Assembly: GCA_002359315.1 (NCBI GenBank)
Contig: DEMS01000004.1
Coordinates: forward strand, 1-34,862
Length of the DNA stretch: 34,862 nucleotides
DNA from: Bacteroidetes bacterium UBA2664
Lineage (GTDB): Bacteria > Bacteroidota > Rhodothermia > Balneolales > Balneolaceae
Reading direction: 5' to 3'
Each line of letters opens with the position of its first letter. The first letter of the stretch is position 1. Below, piece by piece: positions 23,460-30,960 of this stretch. The notes below the pieces were generated by a model, which worked only from the letters and a program-made list of their open reading frames with translations, searched no databases and was not told the origin of the DNA. The translations under genes and the position numbers were made by a program.

Positions 23460-24779
23460 ATGAAAAGAGTGAATAGATATAATCTGATCCTGATCCTAAT
23501 GGCAGGATTGTTTGCAGCATCAACTGCACAGGCACAAAATGATAATTTAGCCAATACCGGATCTTTTTATTCCGGAATTGGGTTTGGGTTATCGGTCGAT
23601 TCTTTTTCACCTTATTCAATGGGAATGGGTTTGAGCGGTGTAGCTAATTATAGCGGTTTTTCTACAAATATTGCGAATCCTGCTCACTGGGGGTTATCAG
23701 GTTTTTCACAGGCAACCTTGTCAGCAGGATTAAATAATATATACGCATCAGATTTTAACAGCTCAACAAGAAATGCAATTTTTGGAATTGATCAATTTCA
23801 AATCACATTTCCAATTATTAGAAATAAGTTGGCCATATCTGCATCAATAACCCCGATGGCCAGAGGAGATTTTAGAAGAGTAAGCAGTGGACTGTATAAC
23901 CCTCTGCCCGGTTTGGCAAGTTCTATACGGTACGATTTTACAACAACAGGTTCGGGCGGTGTGAACCGGTTTGAAACCGGCTTTGGATTTGCACTCACAA
24001 ATCAGATCTCTGTTGGATATGCCTTTTCTGCCAACCTGCTCTCAATGAATGAAACCGTTGTACCTGAGTTTACCGATAATCAATTCAGAGCGGTTAATTT
24101 TGATAGAAAAAAAGAAGGATACAGCTTTGGGCACCGGTTTGGGCTCTATGCTTTCACTCAAAATCTTTTTGGAAGTGAGGATCAGTTAAGTTTTGGAGCA
24201 ACACTGTCGCTGCCCGTGGAGATCGAAGCAGAACAAAAGGTTACAGCTTTCAGGGCTGTAAATAATCAGCGTATCTTAGTGGATTTCAATGAAAATTCTC
24301 CAAACAGAAACGGCACAATAAAGTTGCCATTGGAATTTAATACCGGACTTACGTATAATTTAAACCGTTTTATTAACGTAGGTGCCGAATTATTACTCCA
24401 GCAATGGAGTGACGCTCTTTATAGTTTTGATACAAATCAACAAAATCTCTATAAAGATCGTGCAAGAGCCGGGTTTGGAGTTCAATATCACCCATATCGT
24501 TCTGACCAGATGGGTGGTTTTTTCTCTAGAATGAAGTATAGTACCGGCGTGAGCTATGATACGGGTAGTCTTGAAATCAACGGTGAAAATATTGAAACCA
24601 TCTATATTAATGCAGGGATCGGATTAATGTCTGTTCAATCTACTTCCTCGATTGATTTAAGTATACATTATGGAATTAGGGGAACAGAATCCCTGAATTT
24701 AGTTAAAGAGAATATATGGGGTTTTAAATTATCCCTGAATCTGGCCGAATGGATGTTTGTACGTCAGAGATTTCAATAA
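23460..24779 (+). CDS. Outer-membrane protein, FadL/OmpP1-like beta-barrel
   Basis: 439 residues. Signal peptide 1-25 (YNLILILMAGLFAASTAQAQ). The early mature part GSFYSGIGFGLSVDSFSPYS and MGMGLSGVANYSGFSTNIAN resemble the start of OmpP1/FadL or PorV-type barrels, where Gly, Ala and Asn-Pro turns follow the signal. Long strands of alternating residues continue to the aromatic end FVRQRFQ. One base separates it from the stop of the DUF4270 gene, so the two are translated together. It may be a partner of the lipoprotein. The transported or bound molecule is unknown. Confidence 0.8.
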   Translation: MKRVNRYNLILILMAGLFAASTAQAQNDNLANTGSFYSGIGFGLSVDSFSPYSMGMGLSGVANYSGFSTNIANPAHWGLSGFSQATLSAGLNNIYASDFNSSTRNAIFGIDQFQITFPIIRNKLAISASITPMARGDFRRVSSGLYNPLPGLASSIRYDFTTTGSGGVNRFETGFGFALTNQISVGYAFSANLLSMNETVVPEFTDNQFRAVNFDRKKEGYSFGHRFGLYAFTQNLFGSEDQLSFGATLSLPVEIEAEQKVTAFRAVNNQRILVDFNENSPNRNGTIKLPLEFNTGLTYNLNRFINVGAELLLQQWSDALYSFDTNQQNLYKDRARAGFGVQYHPYRSDQMGGFFSRMKYSTGVSYDTGSLEINGENIETIYINAGIGLMSVQSTSSIDLSIHYGIRGTESLNLVKENIWGFKLSLNLAEWMFVRQRFQ

Positions 24780-24832
24780 TAATTTTGAGGTAATAAAAGT
24801 TTTTTTACTTTACTGAAACTAACGACAGAATC

Positions 24833-26149
24833 ATGAAAAAGTACATATTAGCAATCACACTCCTTATCGCAGCAACCTCAGTGGCCCATTCACAGAGTGA
24901 ACCCCCCTATGGAATGAGTGAATTACAGGCCTACTCCATTTTCTATGAGAATTTCAGGACAGGAGATTGGGAGATGGCGCGTACTTACGGAAGCTGGATG
25001 CTCGAAAAAAAACCGGAGACAATACAGGGTTATAATCGTTTTGAGCTTCCAAGACAGTTTGATCGCATGATTACTGTTTATGCTGAATTATCGAAAGTCG
25101 AGACGGATCCAACAATGAGTTCTGCATATCTGGATTCAGCTGTTACTATTTATGCAGATGCTTTTGCAACGTTTGATGAAGATCAAATTGACTATTATAC
25201 ATGGCATTTTAACAGAGGCCGATTCTATCAGGAATATCAAACACAAATCAGTGATGGAATGGATCTTGCCTATCAGGATTATGAAAGAGCATTTGAGCTG
25301 GATCCTGAGCGCTTAACACAAGCCGGTAATGGTTATTATATACAGATATTATTAGATCATTATGTTTCTGATGACATGAAAGACGAAGCTTTAGAGATGA
25401 TTGATATCGCTGAGCCATTTGCCAGTTCAGATTTGATTGAGGCTATGAATGAAGTCAGGGATGGACTCTTTACAAATCCTGAAGAAAGAATTGAATTCCT
25501 TGAAGGCAGGCTTGCAAACAATCCCGAGGATATGGAGATTATTTCAGAACTTGCTGCCATGTATGTAACCTCCGGCAATCGGGAGAAAGCGATCGAATTT
25601 GCAAACAGGTTATATGAAATGGAGCCTTCTTTTGAAAATATTCGGCGATTGGCCGATTTCGCAAAAGCCGATGGACAAAATCGTGAGGCGATCCGATATT
25701 TAACTGAAGCGGTTGAAGTGGCAAACAATGATGATGTTCGAAAGAACCTGATTCTTGAGATCTCTGAACTTCACCAAAATGAAGGCAATCTGCAGGCAGC
25801 CAGAAGTTTTGCACGCCAGGCGAGTCAAATTGATCGAAACTGGGGAGAACCCTATATCAGAATTGCACGGATTTACGCGTCAGCAATTTCACAATGTTCT
25901 ACCGGCAATCAAATGAGCCGTGACGACAGATCCGTATATTGGCTGGTACTTGATTATCTTGACAGAGCGAGATCTGTAGATTCTTCATCAGCAAATGCTG
26001 TTTCAAGAGAAGTCAGAACTTATTCACCGGCATTGCCTACGGCAGAAGATAAATTTTTTAGAGGTTGGGAAACGGGTGATACGATCCAGATTGGAAGTAA
26101 CATCAATGAATGTTACTCTTGGATTAATGAAACAACAACAGTTCGATAA
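24833..26149 (+). CDS. Exported tetratricopeptide-repeat protein
   Basis: 438 residues. Signal peptide 1-20 (KYILAITLLIAATSVAHS), then helical repeats. TPR-like units are clear at about 225-262 (LANNPEDMEIISELAAMYVT, GNREKAIEFANRLYE), 263-297 and 300-340 (GNLQAARSFARQA). The C-terminus GDTIQIGSNINECYSWI followed by NETTTVR, and Cys residues near 359 and 428, resembles the ending of a set of Bacteroidota TPR proteins I recall by their ETTTVR tail. It starts 53 bp after the OMP gene and is followed by a hairpin, so it closes the operon. It likely scaffolds envelope protein complexes in the periplasm. Confidence 0.82.
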   Translation: MKKYILAITLLIAATSVAHSQSEPPYGMSELQAYSIFYENFRTGDWEMARTYGSWMLEKKPETIQGYNRFELPRQFDRMITVYAELSKVETDPTMSSAYLDSAVTIYADAFATFDEDQIDYYTWHFNRGRFYQEYQTQISDGMDLAYQDYERAFELDPERLTQAGNGYYIQILLDHYVSDDMKDEALEMIDIAEPFASSDLIEAMNEVRDGLFTNPEERIEFLEGRLANNPEDMEIISELAAMYVTSGNREKAIEFANRLYEMEPSFENIRRLADFAKADGQNREAIRYLTEAVEVANNDDVRKNLILEISELHQNEGNLQAARSFARQASQIDRNWGEPYIRIARIYASAISQCSTGNQMSRDDRSVYWLVLDYLDRARSVDSSSANAVSREVRTYSPALPTAEDKFFRGWETGDTIQIGSNINECYSWINETTTVR

Positions 26150-26186
26150 TTTTTGATTCGACTATATACCTTCCTTATCTTTTAAA

Positions 26187-26211
26187 GAGTGATATCAGAT
26201 GGATATCACTC
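26187..26211 (+). terminator. Perfect inverted repeat after the TPR gene, probable terminator
   Basis: GAGTGATATC (26187-26196), loop AGATG, GATATCACTC (26202-26211): a perfect 10-bp stem, 11 bp counting the A-T pair outside. It is followed by CTCTTTACTTTATTTC, a weak pyrimidine tail. It lies 38 bp after the stop of the TPR gene and about 110 bp before rho. It probably ends the upstream operon; a role in controlling rho is possible but not supported. Confidence 0.6.
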
Positions 26212-26319
26212 TCTCTTTACTTTATTTCACTACTACTCGTCTATATTCAGGTAAGCTCTGTTTAAAAATGTTTTTCAGAGTCATCACGTAATAAAATAAA
26301 CAAACGTTAATTTCAGTGC

Positions 26320-27537
26320 ATGGCACGTTCACGCAAAAATAAAGGGCGTAATAATAAAAAGCCCAACAAGAATAAGGGGAATTCTAAGAATATCTTTGTA
26401 CCCCAGTTTCACCATAATCAACAAACAAGAATTGGGGGACGATACAATGGTGTATTGGAGATCAATGAAAAGGGATATGGATTTATAAGACGTATTGACT
26501 TTGAATTTAGCTACGATCCAAAAGACCCGTTTTTCAAACCGGAAGAGGTGAAGTTGCATGACTTACGATCCGGCCTGGTAATGGAGGGAGAATTTGAGCA
26601 GGATCAAAGCGGCAATCGCCATGTTCACTCTATTGAAAAAATCAACGGTAAAGCACCGTCTGAATGGCAAAAAATAAACAGATTTGAGCTGCAAACCCCG
26701 ATCATGCCAAACGAGTATATAAAGCTCGGATTGAAGCCGGATGATATTGAACTGCGAGTCATGGATTTGATCAGCCCCATTGGGAGAGGTCAGAGAGCAT
26801 TAATAGTAGCTCCGCCCAGGACCGGTAAAACCGTACTATTGAAAAAAATTGCCCGGACTCTCACAGAGAACTATCCGGATATCCATACAGGAATTCTACT
26901 TGTAGATGAACGTCCGGAAGAGGTCACAGATTTTCTGAGAACCACTAACGCCGAAGTTTTTGCATCATCCAATGATAAACCAACAGAGAGTCATGTCAGA
27001 ATTTCTGAAATGGCACTCGGTTATGTGAAAAGAAAAGCGGAATATGGGGGGCATGCCGTTCTGTTAATTGACTCACTGACCCGTTTGGGGAGGGCGTATA
27101 ACGCAGCACAATCTAATTCCGGGAGAACACTTTCCGGCGGATTGGATATTCGTGCTCTGGAAATACCGAAGAAAATTTTTGGCTCGGCGAGGAAAATTGA
27201 AGGAGGGGGTTCTTTAACCATTATCGCGACCTGCCTGATTGAAACCAATTCCAGAATGGATGATCTGATTTTTGAGGAGTTTAAGGGTACCGGTAACATG
27301 GAACTTGTTCTGGATCGTGAAATTGCGAATGATCGTATCTATCCATCTATAAACATTGCGGCATCCGGGACACGGAATGAAGATAAGTTCATCTCTGATT
27401 CACTGGAAGAGCGCAATATGGTGAGAAGATTTCTCTTAAAAAAATCACCCAAAGAATCGATTCAGATGTTGCTTCAGGTCATCAAACGGACCGAAAGCAA
27501 TGAAGAGCTCTTTGCTCAGATTGCAGCTACGATTTAA
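26320..27537 (+). CDS. rho: Transcription termination factor Rho
   Basis: 405 residues. The C-terminal RecA-like motor is standard: Walker A APPRTGKTVLL with Lys170, VDERPEEVTDF near 206, SRMDDLIFEEFKGTGN near 312, and DREIANDRIYPSI near 330. The RNA-binding cold-shock-like domain spans about 40-112, with GYGFIRR as RNP1. What differs is the front: instead of the helical Rho_N domain (residues 1-47 in E. coli), the first 27 residues are basic and Asn-rich (SRKNKGRNNKKPNKNKGNSK). The long insertion typical of many Bacteroidota Rho proteins is also absent. The protein still has everything needed for hexameric translocation. The ATG is the first in frame, with stops upstream. The stop overlaps the convergent rhodanese gene by 4 bp. 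Confidence 0.97.
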   Translation: MARSRKNKGRNNKKPNKNKGNSKNIFVPQFHHNQQTRIGGRYNGVLEINEKGYGFIRRIDFEFSYDPKDPFFKPEEVKLHDLRSGLVMEGEFEQDQSGNRHVHSIEKINGKAPSEWQKINRFELQTPIMPNEYIKLGLKPDDIELRVMDLISPIGRGQRALIVAPPRTGKTVLLKKIARTLTENYPDIHTGILLVDERPEEVTDFLRTTNAEVFASSNDKPTESHVRISEMALGYVKRKAEYGGHAVLLIDSLTRLGRAYNAAQSNSGRTLSGGLDIRALEIPKKIFGSARKIEGGGSLTIIATCLIETNSRMDDLIFEEFKGTGNMELVLDREIANDRIYPSINIAASGTRNEDKFISDSLEERNMVRRFLLKKSPKESIQMLLQVIKRTESNEELFAQIAATI

Positions 27538-27854
27538 TATTGCGGCAACGACAAATCTATCTTTGCTGCCCAGTCATTAATCCCGCCTTTTAAGTTGGCA
27601 ACATTTGAAAATCCGTTTTCTTCCAGCATTTCACACGCTTTACTGCTGCGGCTGCCACTCCGGCATAGGACGATGATCTCTTGTTCCTTATCCAGCTCGT
27701 TTATTCGGTCGCTTAGGTCATCAAGCGGGATCAGACAAGAGTTGGTGTCTATATTGGAGATATGAGCTTCAAACGGCTCACGCACGTCCAATAATAAAAA
27801 GGGTTCATTCTGATCTATTTTCTCTTTTAATTTTTCTACAGTAATTTCTTTCAT
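27534..27854 (-). CDS. Single-domain rhodanese-like protein
   Basis: 106 residues. Active-site loop CRSGSRS with Cys64, LLLDVREPFEAHISNI near 21-36 (the CH2A motif), and GGINDWAAK near 90. It transfers sulfane sulfur, or acts as a thiol-dependent chaperone of redox reactions; the acceptor is unknown. It has no signal peptide, so it is cytosolic. It begins 11 bp after the lptB stop and is the last gene of the miaA-purS-clpS-purQ-lptB run. It ends inside the rho stop codon region. Confidence 0.93.
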   Translation of the reverse strand: MKEITVEKLKEKIDQNEPFLLLDVREPFEAHISNIDTNSCLIPLDDLSDRINELDKEQEIIVLCRSGSRSSKACEMLEENGFSNVANLKGGINDWAAKIDLSLPQY

Positions 27855-27865
27855 TGTAATGAAAA

Positions 27866-28621
27866 TTAAGTATATCGATCCAGTTTAAATTGTCTGCCCA
27901 GATAGAGATTTTTTGCCTCTTCATCTTCAGCCAGCTCTTCTGTCGTTCCCTCACGAAGAATTTTTCCTTCAAACATCAGATAAGCTCTATCGGTTATAGC
28001 TAAAGTTTCATGCACATTGTGGTCTGTAATGAAAATCCCAATATTCCTTTTCTTTAAATCTGCGACAATCTGTTGAATGTCTTCAACGGCAATCGGGTCC
28101 ACACCGGCAAACGGTTCATCCAATAGGATAAATTTAGGATCTGTAACCAACGCCCGGGCAATTTCAGTTCTCCTTCTCTCCCCACCCGACAAGCTATGCC
28201 CCTTGTTATTCACTACTTTCTCTAAGCCAAACTCCTCAATGAGTTCATCCACTCTCTCTTTAATCTGTTTTTTCGGCATGGATAAAAATTCGAGAACGGC
28301 CGTGAGATTTTGCCTCACCGTTAGATTTCGAAACACACTCGGTTCCTGAGAGAGAAAACCGATTCCCATCCGGGCTCTTTGATACATCGGTTTTTTTGTG
28401 ATATTGACATCATTTAAATAAACACTGCCGGAATTCGGCAGAATAATGCCGGTGAACATGTAAAACGTAGTGGTTTTTCCGGCACCGTTAGGCCCCAAAA
28501 GCCCTACAATTTCACCCTGTTGTACATGTATGGACACTTTATCAACGACTCTTCGACTCCGATAGCTCTTTACGAGTTCATTACTGTACAATTTCAGAGA
28601 TGTATTCTCAGGAGTACTCAT
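27866..28621 (-). CDS. lptB: Lipopolysaccharide export ABC ATPase LptB
   Basis: 251 residues. Walker A LLGPNGAGKTTT, Q-loop FLSQEPSVFRNLTVRQN (near 85-100), signature LSGGERRRTEIARAL near 145-159, Walker B FILLDEPFAGVDPIA near 167-181, H-loop FITDHNVHETL near 198. FAGVDPIAVEDIQ and DHNVHETL are characteristic of LptB within this ATPase class. It powers LptFG extraction of LPS from the inner membrane, so the cell is expected to have an LPS-type outer membrane. It lies 27 bp after the purQ stop and 11 bp before the rhodanese gene. No other lpt gene is nearby. Confidence 0.95.
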   Translation of the reverse strand: MSTPENTSLKLYSNELVKSYRSRRVVDKVSIHVQQGEIVGLLGPNGAGKTTTFYMFTGIILPNSGSVYLNDVNITKKPMYQRARMGIGFLSQEPSVFRNLTVRQNLTAVLEFLSMPKKQIKERVDELIEEFGLEKVVNNKGHSLSGGERRRTEIARALVTDPKFILLDEPFAGVDPIAVEDIQQIVADLKKRNIGIFITDHNVHETLAITDRAYLMFEGKILREGTTEELAEDEEAKNLYLGRQFKLDRYT

Positions 28622-28648
28622 AAAAGGTATACAGTGTTATCGGGTTAA

Positions 28649-29350
28649 TTATGCTAATTGCAGTTGATTAAAAACAGATTCAAAAAAGGTGATGCCATCT
28701 TCAGATCCAAGTAAAGATTCCATGGCTCGTTCCGGATGGGGCATCATGCCCAATACATTCCCATTTTTGTTCGTGATACCGGCTATAGAATAGACCGATC
28801 CGTTAAAATTGGCTTCTTGAGTGATTTCGCCATTTTCATCACAATATCTAAAAGCGATTTGATGATTGTCCTGGAGCATTTTTAACCCATCATCCTCAAT
28901 AAAATAATTCCCCTCTCCATGAGAAACCGGTACGTTTAATACCGATCCGGGTGCAAGTCCTTTTGTAAAAACGGATGAATTATTTTCGGATCGAATGTGA
29001 ACATTTTTGCATACAAATCGAAGTTTTTCATTGTGTAACATAGCTCCCGGCAGCAAATTTGCTTCCAGCAGAATTTGAAATCCGTTACAGATTCCCAAAA
29101 CCGGGTTTCCACTCTTCACATAATCCTGAACGGCCTTCATGATCGGCGAAAACCGTGCAATTGCTCCGGATCGAAGATAATCACCGTAAGAAAATCCCCC
29201 CGGAACAATCAGCAGATCAATATCACTTACATCACTGTCTTTATGCCAGAGAAATTTTGTTTCGATATTCATTACATGTTTCATGGCATGATAGGCGTCA
29301 TGATCACAGTTGGAACCCGGAAAGACAAGTACTCCTATTTTTTTCGACAC
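28649..29350 (-). CDS. purQ: Phosphoribosylformylglycinamidine synthase subunit PurQ
   Basis: 233 residues, the glutaminase subunit of FGAM synthase (purine synthesis step 4), working with PurL and PurS. Class I glutamine amidotransferase triad: Cys88 in VLGICNGFQ, His205 and Glu207 in MMPHPERA. The start VLVFPGSNCDHD is typical. It follows the clpS stop by 3 bp, so it is translated in the same message. purL is not in the window. Confidence 0.97.
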   Translation of the reverse strand: MSKKIGVLVFPGSNCDHDAYHAMKHVMNIETKFLWHKDSDVSDIDLLIVPGGFSYGDYLRSGAIARFSPIMKAVQDYVKSGNPVLGICNGFQILLEANLLPGAMLHNEKLRFVCKNVHIRSENNSSVFTKGLAPGSVLNVPVSHGEGNYFIEDDGLKMLQDNHQIAFRYCDENGEITQEANFNGSVYSIAGITNKNGNVLGMMPHPERAMESLLGSEDGITFFESVFNQLQLA

Positions 29351-29353
29351 GTT

Positions 29354-29686
29354 TTATCCTTTTATTTCGGTGACAAGTTGTATTTCCTGTAATACGGAAT
29401 TAATTTTTAAACACTCTTCAAAACTTCCTTCATAGACGATTGCTTTACCCTCAAAATGCACTTTAAGAGTAAACTCTTCAGCTTTTGCTAAACTACAGCC
29501 TAAAGCTTTTATTAACTGATTGATTACTTCATCAAAAGTGTGAACATCGTCATCATATAAGATTAATCTCCAGGGAGTATTAACTTTTTCCTCTTCCTGC
29601 TCCTCAACCAAAACTTCAACTTCCGGCTTGATCGTAGGTTTTTGTTGCGCAGACAGAGTGATACGATATTGTTTCAGTGATAACAT
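29354..29686 (-). CDS. clpS: ATP-dependent Clp protease adaptor ClpS
   Basis: 110 residues from ATG 29686, close to the 106 of E. coli. The core PWRLILYDDDVHTFDEVINQ and VHFEGKAIVYEGSFEEC match ClpS, which delivers proteins with N-terminal Leu, Phe, Tyr or Trp to ClpA/ClpC. Of the N-degron pocket residues known from E. coli, the Asp pair and the His (in VHFEGKA) are present, while the position of Asn34 seems to be Asp in YDDD. An upstream ATG at 29710 would overlap purS by 14 bp; the ATG used here leaves 10 bp. It sits between purS and purQ. Confidence 0.9.
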   Translation of the reverse strand: MLSLKQYRITLSAQQKPTIKPEVEVLVEEQEEEKVNTPWRLILYDDDVHTFDEVINQLIKALGCSLAKAEEFTLKVHFEGKAIVYEGSFEECLKINSVLQEIQLVTEIKG

Positions 29687-29696
29687 TTCAAAACGA

Positions 29697-29945
29697 TTAA
29701 TTGGATTCAATCGTAATTTGATAATCCTCCATCACTTCATTTGAAAGTAATTCAGTACAAGCCGTTTGTGCTAATTTATGAGCTTCTTCTTCGGAAGATG
29801 CATCTATATTGATTTCTATAAACTTACCGATTCTGACATCTTCAATTTTCTTAAGCCCTAAATTTTGAAGTGCCTGATAAGCTGCTTTTCCCTTTGGATC
29901 AAGGATTGATTTTCTAAGAGTAATATTTACTTTTGCTTTATACAT
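29697..29945 (-). CDS. purS: Phosphoribosylformylglycinamidine synthase subunit PurS
   Basis: 82 residues from ATG 29945 (MYKAKVNITLRKSILDPKGK). The frame opens four codons earlier at 29957, but the family start is the second Met. The small alpha/beta subunit bridges PurQ and PurL in the FGAM synthase complex. DPKGKAAYQALQNLGL and VRIGKFIEI are family markers. It lies 30 bp after miaA and is separated from purQ by clpS. Confidence 0.93.
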   Translation of the reverse strand: MYKAKVNITLRKSILDPKGKAAYQALQNLGLKKIEDVRIGKFIEINIDASSEEEAHKLAQTACTELLSNEVMEDYQITIESN

Positions 29946-29975
29946 ACAATTGATCAATTATTTTGAGTCCGTAAG

Positions 29976-30902
29976 TTAACGGTTCTGCTTGTTAGCTGCT
30001 ACCTTCTGTAGTACTTGATTTAAAAGTTGATCTTCATTTAACTCTCCGGCATTCAAACGATGACTGAATGGCCATCTTCTAAACCACGTTATCTGTCTTT
30101 TGGCATATCTGCGGGTAGAAGTTTTGATATCCTTAACCATAGAATCAAAACGGATTTCTCCATTTAAGTGTGCGATCGCTTCTCTGTATCCGACGGTTTG
30201 TAAAGCCTGAATACTTTTGTCATAACCTCGATCGAGAATCATCCTCACCTCATCCAGCAATCCCATCTCGATCATTTTATCTGTTCTGACAGAAATCCTC
30301 TCATGTAGTACTTGCCGGGGATGGTAAATGACAAACACCATAAGGTTTTCCGGCTGCTGTATCTCTTTATTACTGTGGAAGCTGCTAAAAGGTTTGCCGG
30401 TTTGTCTCCAAACATCCAGAGCCCGGATAATTCTTTGGCGGTTGAAGCCATCCATTTTTTTTGCATAGTCCGGATCCCTGATCTGGAGTTCATTATATAA
30501 ATACTCTATTCCTTTATCGTCGGCAATTTGTCCCAATTCACGAACATGATCCGGATTTGATTTAGGTATCTCATCAAGGGGCTTGATAATGGACTGTAAA
30601 TGAAGTGTACTTCCGCCACAATAGATTACGGTTTTTTCATTTGATTCGATCTCTTCCGCATAACCAATCGCCCGCCTTTTAAATGCTGCTACCGAATCTT
30701 TCTCATTCAAATCAAGAATGGAGATATTGTGGTGGGGCACCCTCAGAAGCTCTTTTTCTGTCGGTTTAGCGGTTCCAATATCGAGATACCGATAACACTG
30801 TCTTGAGTCTGCAGATATTATTTCCCCGGACAGCTCTTCTGCGAGCCTTATAGATAGCGAAGTTTTACCCGCAGCTGTGGGTCCGGTAATCATTATTCTC
30901 AT
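29976..30902 (-). CDS. miaA: tRNA dimethylallyltransferase
   Basis: 308 residues. P-loop GPTAAGKTSL at 7-16, then SADSRQCYRYLDIGTAKPT (about 34-52, tRNA and DMAPP site), GGSTLHLQSI near 100, FNRQRIIRALDVWRQTGKPF near 153, and RYAKRQITWFRRW near 272. It adds dimethylallyl to A37 of tRNAs that read UNN codons. It starts the run of closely spaced genes down to the rhodanese, 58 bp after hutH. An internal ATG three codons in is possible but the first is preferred. Confidence 0.97.
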   Translation of the reverse strand: MRIMITGPTAAGKTSLSIRLAEELSGEIISADSRQCYRYLDIGTAKPTEKELLRVPHHNISILDLNEKDSVAAFKRRAIGYAEEIESNEKTVIYCGGSTLHLQSIIKPLDEIPKSNPDHVRELGQIADDKGIEYLYNELQIRDPDYAKKMDGFNRQRIIRALDVWRQTGKPFSSFHSNKEIQQPENLMVFVIYHPRQVLHERISVRTDKMIEMGLLDEVRMILDRGYDKSIQALQTVGYREAIAHLNGEIRFDSMVKDIKTSTRRYAKRQITWFRRWPFSHRLNAGELNEDQLLNQVLQKVAANKQNR

Positions 30903-30960
30903 TACGTTTAAATCAAATCTTTAATCAAGTTGTAATATACGGGTCGCTTATTGAAGTGTG

